Of a stretch of DNA of 47,285 bases, positions 24,676 to 32,028 are shown one piece after another. Source of the DNA: a virus; IMG/VR virus record IMGVR_UViG_3300002053_000036, positions 1 through 47,285 of that record, one strand, 5' to 3'. The notes below the pieces were generated by a model. It had not been told where the DNA came from and searched no databases. It saw nothing but the letters and a program-made list of their open reading frames with translations. The position numbers and the translations under genes are program-made. Positions within the stretch are counted from its first letter, which is position 1. Every line of letters starts with the position of its first letter.

Positions 24676-25300
24676 CTTTCTTCACTTCTTTTTTGTGTTT
24701 ACATTTTCCATTTTCATATGTACAATGTACACATTCTTTTTCAAGCTCTTTATCAAATTCTTTTTCAAGAGCTTCTTTTTCTTTTTCTTTAATTTCTGGT
24801 GTAGTATGTTTATTAAAACCCATCACATTTTCAACTTGTAAGTTGCCAACTTTTAATTTCAATGCACTAATAGTTTTTAATAATGATTCTTTAAATGCAT
24901 CTCTTCTGTATTCAATTGTTCCCTGTAATCCATCCCTAGCTAGAGTAACATTTTTAATATCATCATCAATAAGTTTTAAAACTTTATCCTTATTTGATTC
25001 AGCATATTGCAACCTATCAGTAACTTTTACCATCATTGGAAGTTTTAATTCACCTTTTACTATTTGTTCTCTGCGAATCTTTAACATTATCAATGCTGCA
25101 TCATATTGCGCCTGTTGTTTTAATAATCCACCATATGTGGCACTTAAATTAGCCATATTCTGTATTATTTCCATTTCAGGATTTGATAATGCTGTTAATT
25201 TTATTTTAGGTTTATTTGGTACTAATTCTATTTTTGGCTCTTCTTTTTTCACATTAACTGGCGCAACTTTTGGTATTTTACATGCTCTTTTTCTTGACAT
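24665..25300 (-). CDS. Coiled-coil head-module protein, 211 aa
   Basis: A 211-residue protein. The N-terminus is basic and proline-rich (about 1-35), the centre helical (E-I-I-Q-N-M-A-N-L ... L-K-I-R-R-E-Q-I-V), and the C-terminus strongly charged with C-V-H-C ... C-K-H, a possible zinc site. Between portal and protease genes such coiled-coil proteins often act in head assembly, but no family is recognised. The start overlaps the previous stop (TAATG). Confidence 0.55.
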   Translation of the reverse strand: MSRKRACKIPKVAPVNVKKEEPKIELVPNKPKIKLTALSNPEMEIIQNMANLSATYGGLLKQQAQYDAALIMLKIRREQIVKGELKLPMMVKVTDRLQYAESNKDKVLKLIDDDIKNVTLARDGLQGTIEYRRDAFKESLLKTISALKLKVGNLQVENVMGFNKHTTPEIKEKEKEALEKEFDKELEKECVHCTYENGKCKHKKEVKKDGS

Positions 25301-25473
25301 TATAATCCCAATTCCTTTTGTATAGCACTATATAATATGGTTAATTGTTTTTTTGTAAATGTTACTATTTCCCCAGCATCAGATACATAATATTTTTTTG
25401 TTTTTCCAACTTTATAATCCCCAAATTTGGGACAGCATTTATGAGGTCTATTACATAATACAATTTCTTCCAT
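25300..25473 (-). CDS. Small cysteine-containing protein, 57 aa
   Basis: A 57-residue protein with L-C-N-R-P-H-K-C-C-P (about 6-15) and a beta hairpin Y-Y-V-S-D-A-G-E-I-V-T-F-T, followed by a helix. The spacing C-x5-H-x-C-C could hold zinc. It ends in a TAATG overlap with the next gene and starts about 15 bases after the preceding stop, with GGAGAAAAGAG upstream. Similar tiny proteins occur near phage portal genes, but the role is unknown. Confidence 0.65.
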   Translation of the reverse strand: MEEIVLCNRPHKCCPKFGDYKVGKTKKYYVSDAGEIVTFTKKQLTILYSAIQKELGL

Positions 25474-25487
25474 TTTTCTCTTTTCTC

Positions 25488-25892
25488 CTATTTTACATTA
25501 TTTTTAAACCAATCATCTACTATTTTATTTAACTCATCTAAAGCTCTATATGCTGCTGTTCTTAAAAATGGTCTATAACATGCTTTACCAGATGTACTAA
25601 CATATGGAATCGGATTTGACCCATCCTTTCCTGCTGGTATTTTATATGTTCCAAATTCATTATAATATGCATAAGGTATTGTTCTTCCATCTATAAATAA
25701 TTCCCAGCCACTACTAACTTCCCTTAATTCTATTGCTTCTTCCATAGCACCTGTCATTTCTGGTGAAAATTCCATAGCCATTTCTAAAGCTTTAGCTGCG
25801 AGTAACATCATAACTTGTTTATAACCTGAATCTGACATAAGAAATTTTAATATTGAATCTAATCTACTTAAACCAAGCATTTCAACTCTCAT
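25488..25892 (-). CDS. HK97 gp10-like neck/tail completion protein
   Basis: A 134-residue protein. F-S-P-E-M-T-G-A-M-E-E-A-I (about 43-55) matches the P..TG.L..SI start of the gp10/tail-completion family, Y-A-Y-Y-N-E-F-G-T (about 75-83) its YA.y.E.GT block, and Y-R-P-F-L-R-T-A (about 106-113) its RPF block. Members close the tail or neck. Its place directly after the portal rather than after the connectors is slightly unusual. It overlaps the portal end by 11 bases. Confidence 0.75.
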   Translation of the reverse strand: MRVEMLGLSRLDSILKFLMSDSGYKQVMMLLAAKALEMAMEFSPEMTGAMEEAIELREVSSGWELFIDGRTIPYAYYNEFGTYKIPAGKDGSNPIPYVSTSGKACYRPFLRTAAYRALDELNKIVDDWFKNNVK

Positions 25893-27375
25893 CTTTTTGT
25901 TCCTCTTGCTCTTTTAAAATTTCCTCACCAAGTTTTCGTTCTCTTTTTATTATATCTTTTAAACTATCAATCATTTTTTCTTTATAATTATCCTCTTCTC
26001 GTTTTACTGGTTTTACTATTCGTTCATTTGGCTTTTCTGGTATTTCATTCTTTTTGGGTGGTTCTCCATTTGATGGAACAGGTATTTCTGATTTTGTTTC
26101 TTGCTTTGGTATTTTTTCAGGGTCTAATTCTATATTTCCTTCATTTATTATTCTACGAGCTTCTTTTATTGATATAAGACCAGCGCTTTTTGCATTTGCA
26201 GCAGCAGCAACCCTTTTACCAAGTATTTCAGCTTCAGCTAATTCATCAATATAAGTTGTTTCCCAAACCACTTCATATTTTGAAAAATCTTTATTATTTG
26301 ATTTTCCTAAATAACCATAAAGTTTTTCAATTAATGGTGTATAAACTAAATCTTGGTTATCTCTAATATCTCTATAATAATCAGCCCATCCAACTTCAGC
26401 ACCCGTAACTCTACCAACTACAAGACCTTGTAAAACATGTTTTGGCATAATAAGGGCATCTGCGACAGCTTGAACAACATGCTCATAAAATGGTGTCGGA
26501 TTTATTGCTGTTGGATTTATAACTTCTAATTTATATTTTTCACTGAATGCAAAATAATTTGGATGTTTGGCTAATAGCTCAAGAGCTTTTGTTCTTTCAG
26601 CTTTTTGCATACCAGCTTTTGTTAATACTTGAATACCATGTGAAAACCATTTTAAGATTTCACCAGTTGCCACATCAATATCCTCTGATGCTGCAAGAAT
26701 GTTTCTTAATATTTGTACTTTTGAAATACCAAATGGACTATTGGGCAATTCAAATGTTTTAACATGTAATATTCTATCTGGATGTATTGGAAAATTCTCA
26801 TTCTTTTTTATATTAATATAATGGTAATAAATTTGTTTATTTATACCATTGGTAATCAAATTATGACCTTCATCATCTGGATAATACATTTCTTTAATAT
26901 TTTCAGGGTTTAATAAAATTACATCTAATGGCTCGGCATCTTCAGGTACTTTTCTTTTTAATCTAGTTGATGCTTTTTCTCTTTTATCGAGTTTTTCATT
27001 AAATTTAATTAATAGATAGCCATCACCCCAAATATCAGCACTTATACCAGCTATCTTAAATTTTTGTTTTATTTGTGTTCTTTTTTCAAAATACCTTATC
27101 GTATCAATTTCATCTTGTGGCATTTTTATGCCATCATCTCTTTTAAGTTTGAACCAAGCTCTGAAAGTATCGGAATTTTTCTTAATTGTACCTTTTATGA
27201 ATAAGCTAGAAATTAAAGCATATTCTCTACATTTTTCTGGTGTCAATAATTGATTAGGTTTACCTTCATATTTTGTTGGTAATATTAAATCATCTTCAGA
27301 TGTTTTTGGTATATCTTTTGCTGTTTTACGGATATATTTTCTTGAAATATAATCCAATCTATCCATTAAGGTCAT
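25882..27375 (-). CDS. Portal protein
   Basis: A 497-residue protein directly after the large terminase gene. It has typical portal elements: F-R-A-W-F-K-L-K-R, D-I-W-G-D-G-Y-L-L-I-K (about 110-120), V-I-L-L-N-P-E-N-I-K, H-V-K-T-F-E-L-P-N-S-P-F-G-I-S, and the later P-K-H-V-L-Q-G-L-V-V-G. The C-terminus (about 420-497) is a charged, proline-containing coil, possibly for binding neighbours. ATG 27375 is adjacent to the terminase stop with GAGGATGAG as ribosome site. Confidence 0.9.
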   Translation of the reverse strand: MTLMDRLDYISRKYIRKTAKDIPKTSEDDLILPTKYEGKPNQLLTPEKCREYALISSLFIKGTIKKNSDTFRAWFKLKRDDGIKMPQDEIDTIRYFEKRTQIKQKFKIAGISADIWGDGYLLIKFNEKLDKREKASTRLKRKVPEDAEPLDVILLNPENIKEMYYPDDEGHNLITNGINKQIYYHYINIKKNENFPIHPDRILHVKTFELPNSPFGISKVQILRNILAASEDIDVATGEILKWFSHGIQVLTKAGMQKAERTKALELLAKHPNYFAFSEKYKLEVINPTAINPTPFYEHVVQAVADALIMPKHVLQGLVVGRVTGAEVGWADYYRDIRDNQDLVYTPLIEKLYGYLGKSNNKDFSKYEVVWETTYIDELAEAEILGKRVAAAANAKSAGLISIKEARRIINEGNIELDPEKIPKQETKSEIPVPSNGEPPKKNEIPEKPNERIVKPVKREEDNYKEKMIDSLKDIIKRERKLGEEILKEQEEQKDES

Positions 27376-28731
27376 TTAACTCATCCTCTTATGTTTCCAC
27401 CACCCACATCCAAACATGGGTGTATCAATTTCAGGACTATAATCTGATAAAGCATATCTTAAAGCATCAGCAGCATGGTCATCCTCTTTTGAGGGTGTTT
27501 CACCATCGCCTTTATAACGATATGCTAATAAGCTTCTAATTAAATTAATGCAAGATGAATGTATGAATATTTTATTATTTTTAAAACATGATTGAAGTTT
27601 TGCTATACCTGTACTAACCGTATTATCTGCATATGAATGTGTTTCACCATTTTTCCAGAATGCGCATGAAACACCTAAATCGAATGCCTGATTTCTTAAA
27701 TCAATCGCTGAAGGGTCGATGTAAACTTTACTTAAATTATATTTCTTTTGATATTTTGAAAGCAAATGAGCAATATCATATGATGTTCTTTCACTTTCAT
27801 AAAATTCTTCAATCACATAAATATTATTTGTTTTTGTTAATAATAATATCAATATACAACAGGCATCCCTCACACCCCAATCAACACCTGCAATATATTT
27901 ATCAACTAAATCTTTACGATTTTTAAAATTCTTTTCTATCTCATCATTTGTAACATGCCGTTCAATACTAAATGTTTTATAAATTTGACCTGCAAATGCA
28001 CCCCATTTACCATTTAAATATCTTCGCACCCAATCAGCGTCATAACGAGATTCCATGCTCTTAATGTATTCCTCTTGATTCGGAAGTAGATAATTATCAT
28101 AAGTGTTTGTATCAACAGCGTAGTAACCTTCCTTTTTATCAAGATAAAAATATTTATAAAGCCAATGATTTTCAGCTTCAGGATTTGTTGCTAAAATAGC
28201 AAAATGAAACGGGATTGCAGTACCTCTTAATCTCCCTATTAATTGGGTCATTACCCCCTCTTTCATATCAACTGGTTCATCAAGTCCAAACCAATCAATG
28301 CTTCTTCCAGCTAGATTTCTTTCTTTATCACAAGAACGAAACCATATTTCTGACCCATTATAAAAATTAATATTCATTTTTCCTATTGAAATTGTTTCGG
28401 TAAATAATTTAATCGGAATATTTTTTTCATCCAATATTTTTTGGTATCTTTCTAATTCTTGAATAAATGTTCTAAATACAACATCTCTAATTTGTGGATA
28501 TGTTTGACTACCGACAAGACCCACACTTTTTGGATATTGCAACGCAGCTTTAATACCAACATGAGCAAGTAAAATAGTTTTACCAGCGCCAAATGCACCA
28601 CTATATAAAACATAGTTATTCATTAGTTTGCCATTTTTGCCTATATGTTTTTTAAAAACTAAATCAAAAACTTCAATTTGTTTTGGCAAAAACTGTCTAG
28701 GTCTATTCAAAATTATGTTTTTATTGTTCAA
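27376..28731 (-). CDS. terL: Terminase large subunit
   Basis: A 451-residue packaging ATPase-nuclease. The Walker A loop is S-G-A-F-G-A-G-K-T (about 44-52), and Walker B W-F-G-L-D-E-P. The nuclease domain has G-V-D-W-G-V-R-D (first acidic residue), V-Y-I-D-P-S-A-I-D (second) and D-D-H-A-A-D-A-L-R-Y (third). I place the start at TTG 28731, six bases after AAGGAGAT, which no nearby ATG can use. The mRNA leader contains the palindrome CCTTGCAAGG and flanking CAAGCT/AGCTTG arms. A TATA promoter precedes it at about 28811-28820. Confidence 0.92.
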   Translation of the reverse strand: MNNKNIILNRPRQFLPKQIEVFDLVFKKHIGKNGKLMNNYVLYSGAFGAGKTILLAHVGIKAALQYPKSVGLVGSQTYPQIRDVVFRTFIQELERYQKILDEKNIPIKLFTETISIGKMNINFYNGSEIWFRSCDKERNLAGRSIDWFGLDEPVDMKEGVMTQLIGRLRGTAIPFHFAILATNPEAENHWLYKYFYLDKKEGYYAVDTNTYDNYLLPNQEEYIKSMESRYDADWVRRYLNGKWGAFAGQIYKTFSIERHVTNDEIEKNFKNRKDLVDKYIAGVDWGVRDACCILILLLTKTNNIYVIEEFYESERTSYDIAHLLSKYQKKYNLSKVYIDPSAIDLRNQAFDLGVSCAFWKNGETHSYADNTVSTGIAKLQSCFKNNKIFIHSSCINLIRSLLAYRYKGDGETPSKEDDHAADALRYALSDYSPEIDTPMFGCGWWKHKRMS

Positions 28732-28793
28732 GCTAATATCTCCTTGCAAGGAATCAGCAGCTTGTTATGGATAAATAAATATATCCTCATAAT

Positions 28794-28820
28794 AGTACCC
28801 AAAATAGAAACATTTATATA
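28794..28820 (-). promoter_or_regulatory. Promoter of the terminase/virion operon
   Basis: On the minus strand a TATA box TATATAAATG (28820-28811) is followed four bases later by TATTTTGGGTACT (28806-28794). The same downstream element occurs behind TATA boxes at about 34968 (-) and 44446 (+). The expected start of transcription is close to 28790. This is an archaeal-type promoter with a virus-specific element. Confidence 0.7.
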
Positions 28821-29098
28821 CTACTATTTTTATTTAAATATTTTTTATTTTCTCTTTTTCGTTTTTCTCGGAGAAATTTTAATATTTCTTTATCTTGTTT
28901 TGGATTCCCAAGTTTATTATCTTTTTTCTTATTATTTTTTAATACCTTTTTAGATAAAAATAATATCGCTGCTGTTGCTTCATCCACTGTTATTCCTGCA
29001 TTTCTAGCTATTTCTGCTAATGCTTTCAGCCCACATTCAAAACAATATTCACCAGATTCAATGAAAATTCCACAGCTTTTACAAACTTTCAACTTCAT
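28814..29098 (-). CDS. Zinc-ribbon protein with basic tail
   Basis: A 94-residue protein. Two CxxC knuckles (C-K-S-C-G and C-F-E-C-G, about 6-25) form a zinc ribbon, followed by a helix A-L-A-E-I-A-R-N-A-G-I and a very basic, asparagine-rich tail. It may bind nucleic acid. I favour ATG 29098 although AGGTG is close; a GTG at 29101 is an alternative. The terminase promoter lies inside or right behind its 3' end. Confidence 0.65.
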   Translation of the reverse strand: MKLKVCKSCGIFIESGEYCFECGLKALAEIARNAGITVDEATAAILFLSKKVLKNNKKKDNKLGNPKQDKEILKFLREKRKRENKKYLNKNSSI

Positions 29099-29101
29099 CA
29101 C

Positions 29102-29761
29102 CTATATGCTTCTTGTCGTATCTCTAACATATTCAGATAACATTTTATGTAATTTTTCTAATATCGTGCAATCTTTTTTATTATGGTCAAGAACATACTC
29201 AAGAGCTTCTCTATCGCCAACTTTAGCTCTCATCCAAAAATTACCTTTAATATGATTCTTACCTTTAATACCAACTAATGCACAAGCAGAATCAAGAGAA
29301 TTTTTATGTATTTTTAATTTATTTCTAACCATGTAATAAACATCTTTATGCTGAACAGAACCGAATCCCAAGAATTTTATTTTATGCGATAAAGCTCTAG
29401 CTCTTATAAATGGTATATCATATTTTGTTCCATAATAAGTTATGATTATATCATACTCACTTAATGCTTCGATTAATTCTTTTACTATTCTCCTATCGAA
29501 ATCATAAGAAAGAATTTCACTTTGGTCTATGACACCAAATCTATATTCATCTTTATCTTTAGTTTTAATACACCATGTGAGCATATAATCCCAATTAGCA
29601 TTAAGACCACCTGCTTCAATATCGAAATAACCGATTTTTAATTCTTTATTTTTTTCTCGTTCATAACACTTTGGATGTTGAATATAAGGCATCCTATGTT
29701 TCTTACAATATGTACTCGCCATTTTCAATAATTCTTTTTTAGTATAACCACTCAAATTCAT
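29102..29761 (-). CDS. DnaQ-like 3'-5' exonuclease (RNase H fold)
   Basis: A 219-residue nuclease. The first motif is G-Y-F-D-I-E-A-G-G-L (about 43-52, DxE), the second is T-Y-Y-G-T-K-Y-D-I-P-F (about 109-119), and the C-terminal D-H-N-K-K-D-C-T-I-L-E holds the last aspartates. This matches the RNase_H_2/PolB-exonuclease-like group (YprB-like). No polymerase domain follows, so it is a free exonuclease, perhaps for recombination, repair or degradation of host DNA. An AGGTGAT site precedes the ATG. Confidence 0.8.
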   Translation of the reverse strand: MNLSGYTKKELLKMASTYCKKHRMPYIQHPKCYEREKNKELKIGYFDIEAGGLNANWDYMLTWCIKTKDKDEYRFGVIDQSEILSYDFDRRIVKELIEALSEYDIIITYYGTKYDIPFIRARALSHKIKFLGFGSVQHKDVYYMVRNKLKIHKNSLDSACALVGIKGKNHIKGNFWMRAKVGDREALEYVLDHNKKDCTILEKLHKMLSEYVRDTTRSI

Positions 29762-29769
29762 TTTATCAC

Positions 29770-30063
29770 CTATCCAAACATTTTGTCATCATTATCTTTA
29801 TTTCTATCTTTATATTCACTCGTTCCATTTTTTTCAATGACTTTTTTTATTTCCTCAATAATTTGTCTTTCGGTTGTATAATGCTGCAAATCACTTTCTC
29901 TCATACCCTCAAGAATAATAAGTAATTGATTTTTTAAGTTATTATATTCATATTTAGTAATTGGTCGCCACGCAGTTAGCCAAAACCATATTTTATTGAA
30001 AATAGAAGGTTTAGCATAGATAAACATTCCACTTTCATTTTTCTTTTGTTTCTTTTTTCTCAT
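29770..30063 (-). CDS. Hypothetical protein with basic N-terminus
   Basis: A 97-residue protein. I use the ATG at 30063, about eight bases after AAGGATGA, rather than the ATGs at 30075 and 30072. The N-terminus is a run of lysines and arginines. A hydrophobic aromatic helix (I-W-F-W-L-T-A-W) follows, then a charged coiled coil. No family is recognised. It overlaps the preceding gene by 29 bases and lies in a packaging/replication operon. Confidence 0.5.
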   Translation of the reverse strand: MRKKKQKKNESGMFIYAKPSIFNKIWFWLTAWRPITKYEYNNLKNQLLIILEGMRESDLQHYTTERQIIEEIKKVIEKNGTSEYKDRNKDNDDKMFG

Positions 30064-30568
30064 TTTTTTCATCATCCTTTAAAGCAACATCTGGTCCATC
30101 AAAATAAACCACATATTGAATTTTGTTACTTTTTTCAGCCATCATTTCAGTTTCTTTCAAAATTTTTTTAAGTTTCAATTTAGTTTCTTGTGCTGAATCA
30201 ATTTGACCACTAATTCTGCATCTTTCAGTAACTGAAACAGTTTTATCAAAATCATTTTGAAGTGTTTTAATCCTATTATTAATTTTGATAATTTCGGGAT
30301 GGTTTTCATATTCCATTTCTAATATAGCCACACATGAAACTTCAGAACCTTCAGCATTGTATATATTTTCTGTCAAAATACCATAACCAGTTTGGCTTTT
30401 TTTATATTCATTCACAGTATCAGATACAAAATTTCTTGAAACATTCTTACCATATTCTTCTTTTAATTTTCTTACTATTACCGATGGACTATCAATATTA
30501 TTTTCTGTAATTATTCTAATTATTAAATCTTTTATTATAGAAACTTCTTGAAGTTTCCTTCTCCCCAT
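30035..30568 (-). CDS. Helix-turn-helix protein, possible small terminase
   Basis: A 177-residue protein. Residues 1-60 look like a helix-turn-helix (I-I-K-D-L-I-I-R-I-I-T-E-N-N ... V-S-R-N-F-V-S-D-T-V), residues 85-145 form a long coiled coil, and the end is acidic and basic by turns. This is the layout of small terminase subunits. It lies three genes before the large terminase with no better candidate. A regulator with a coiled coil is the alternative. Confidence 0.55.
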   Translation of the reverse strand: MGRRKLQEVSIIKDLIIRIITENNIDSPSVIVRKLKEEYGKNVSRNFVSDTVNEYKKSQTGYGILTENIYNAEGSEVSCVAILEMEYENHPEIIKINNRIKTLQNDFDKTVSVTERCRISGQIDSAQETKLKLKKILKETEMMAEKSNKIQYVVYFDGPDVALKDDEKNEKKETKEK

Positions 30569-30846
30569 TATGCATCATCTCCTTTAAAATATCTAATATT
30601 ATTAGCTTTACAAATTTTTTGATAAATAGCAAGAAGCTCATGCTTTGGTAAGCGATAAACTGATGCAATTATTATTAATGTATATCTATTATTATCATCA
30701 TCTGGATTCATTGGGTCAAATCCTCTATAATATTTCTCAATATGAACATTTATAGTTGCATATTTTATTTTAGCTTGTTTAAGAAATGAATGTAATATAA
30801 TTGTTATTTCATCTAATTTCAAATCAAAATATACCTGTTCTATCAT
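30568..30846 (-). CDS. Hypothetical protein, 92 aa
   Basis: A 92-residue protein with amphipathic strands and helices (I-T-I-I-L-H-S-F-L-K; Y-T-L-I-I-I-A-S-V-Y-R-L) and a central D-P-M-N-P-D-D-D-N-N-R loop. The ATG at 30846 with GAGGT eight bases upstream is preferred over a TTG at 30852. No family is recognised. It ends in a TAATG overlap with the helix-turn-helix gene. Confidence 0.55.
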   Translation of the reverse strand: MIEQVYFDLKLDEITIILHSFLKQAKIKYATINVHIEKYYRGFDPMNPDDDNNRYTLIIIASVYRLPKHELLAIYQKICKANNIRYFKGDDA

Positions 30847-31064
30847 AAGCAATTACCTCTTTTACATTCGATTAATAATCTTCGTAAACATATTTTTTTA
30901 TCATTAATAGTATAATATGGATATGATTTAACATTTGAAAATTTACTGTCATTAACAACTATTGCTTTTATTCCTTTACTAGCTAATGCCACTAGCATAC
31001 TTTCACCAGATGATAAAGATTTACCATATGGGATAACAACACACACCCTGCGTTTTTTTACCAT
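30843..31064 (-). CDS. Hypothetical Rossmann-like small protein
   Basis: A 73-residue protein. The start V-C-V-V-I-P-Y-G-K-S-L-S-S-G-E-S-M-L-V-A-L-A-S-K-type layout has a strand, glycine/serine loop and helix, then I-K-A-I-V-V-N-D. This resembles half of a small nucleotide-binding fold. The C-terminus has C-L-R-R-L-L-I-E-C-K-R. It overlaps both neighbours by a few bases. The function is unknown. Confidence 0.5.
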   Translation of the reverse strand: MVKKRRVCVVIPYGKSLSSGESMLVALASKGIKAIVVNDSKFSNVKSYPYYTINDKKICLRRLLIECKRGNCL

Positions 31065-31423
31065 GCTAAAAGCACCACCACCGTTATTAAGAAATAAACT
31101 AAATATCTTAACTTACCAATACCACGATATTTACCTTCAAGTATTCCATAAATAAGATTTATCCATCCAAGTGTGAAAAATCCAAATGTAAATGAATTAA
31201 CTGGAAACATTGAACATAAGAACATAAATATACTTGATAATACACCACCACCATACCACGATAAATCACTACTACATTCCGTAATGCAAAATAATTCAGC
31301 TATTCCAACATGAATCGTTCCTTTAGCTTTCAATCCACATGCTTTAATGTGTCCTAATTCATGCATGAGAAACATTGGCACTAATAGTGCAACATATCCG
31401 AGTAAGCTAAATAATCCAATCAT
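31058..31423 (-). CDS. M50-like membrane zinc metallopeptidase
   Basis: A 121-residue membrane protein. The motif H-E-L-G-H (21-25) sits in the first membrane helix, as in the site-2 protease/M50 family. Near the C-terminus G-W-I-N-L-I-Y-G-I-L-E-G-K replaces the family's usual N..P..PLDGG, so the third ligand would be glutamate or is lost. It is much shorter than cellular members. It may cleave a membrane protein of the host during infection; a reduced, inactive relative is possible. Confidence 0.7.
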   Translation of the reverse strand: MIGLFSLLGYVALLVPMFLMHELGHIKACGLKAKGTIHVGIAELFCITECSSDLSWYGGGVLSSIFMFLCSMFPVNSFTFGFFTLGWINLIYGILEGKYRGIGKLRYLVYFLITVVVLLAW

Positions 31424-31588
31424 TTACACACCACCATTCCGATTCACCCATTTTATTTCTTCCTCTCTTGTATTTGGGGAAACTATATCCCATATAATAG
31501 CACTGTCGCAACAGGAACATAATAGAGTATTTTTTATCCATAACATTTTCTTCCCACATAACGGACACAGAAATTTCTCCTTCTTCAT
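31424..31588 (-). CDS. Zinc-ribbon mini-protein, 54 aa
   Basis: A 54-residue protein read from ATG 31588. The sequence has C-P-L-C-G (about 8-12) and C-S-C-C (about 24-27), i.e. two zinc knuckles, and ends with E-E-E-I-K-W-V-N-R-N-G. It fits exactly between neighbours: its start overlaps the stop of the preceding gene, and its stop abuts the M50-like start. A longer ORF in another frame over the same bases gives an unlikely protein and is rejected. Confidence 0.7.
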   Translation of the reverse strand: MKKEKFLCPLCGKKMLWIKNTLLCSCCDSAIIWDIVSPNTREEEIKWVNRNGGV

Positions 31589-31852
31589 TCACTTTCTCAT
31601 CTCCCCTATTTCTTTCATCATTAATTCGTATTCATCTTTATTTGTTTTTACCCATGCGTATCGATATCGTGTTAATTTTAATTTCTCCGATATTTTTAAA
31701 ATAATAAAACACCAGATGCAGCAATATGACCATGTGCCAGTAAACTCAACATCTAGCTCAAATCCATCTTTTGTTTTTTCAATTATTCTATATGGATAAA
31801 TTTCAGCAAATGGTTTATGTTTCTTACATATATCACATTTAAATTCTATCAT
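31589..31852 (-). CDS. Zinc-knuckle protein, 87 aa
   Basis: An 87-residue protein with C-D-I-C-K (6-10) and C-C-I-W-C (about 44-48) as zinc ligands, separated by strands Y-R-I-I-E-K and F-E-L-D-V-E-F, with a helical basic C-terminus. Coupling by ATGA to the preceding zinc-ribbon gene and to the following one suggests a series of related regulators. No exact family is recognised. Confidence 0.65.
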   Translation of the reverse strand: MIEFKCDICKKHKPFAEIYPYRIIEKTKDGFELDVEFTGTWSYCCIWCFIILKISEKLKLTRYRYAWVKTNKDEYELMMKEIGEMRK

Positions 31853-32028
31853 AATATATCATCTTCCTTTTCATTTTTATATTCATTATTTAATTCCTTA
31901 ATCATATTAAGCCGACAGAATTTACATCCTTTATAAAGAACGCCCTTAAACAACCATGTCCGAAAGAATTTTATTGGTCTAAACTTACCACACATTTTAC
32001 ATCTACGGACTTTATTATTATCAGGCAT
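31849..32028 (-). CDS. Zinc-finger mini-protein, 59 aa
   Basis: A 59-residue protein. C-K-M-C-G (10-14) and C-K-F-C-R (about 35-39) flank a basic, aromatic segment, as in small phage zinc-finger proteins that resemble HNH zinc sites without the nuclease residues. It overlaps the helicase end by eight bases and the next gene by ATGA. Confidence 0.7.
   Translation of the reverse strand: MPDNNKVRRCKMCGKFRPIKFFRTWLFKGVLYKGCKFCRLNMIKELNNEYKNEKEDDIL

Noticed and set aside
29102-29761. Family B DNA polymerase
   Set aside because: Only the exonuclease-like part is present; polymerase motifs (for example DTDS) do not occur in this or neighbouring genes.
31407-31592. 61-codon ORF overlapping the M50-like start
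   Set aside because: Another frame over the same bases gives a clean zinc-ribbon protein that fits exactly between neighbours, so this one is a shadow.
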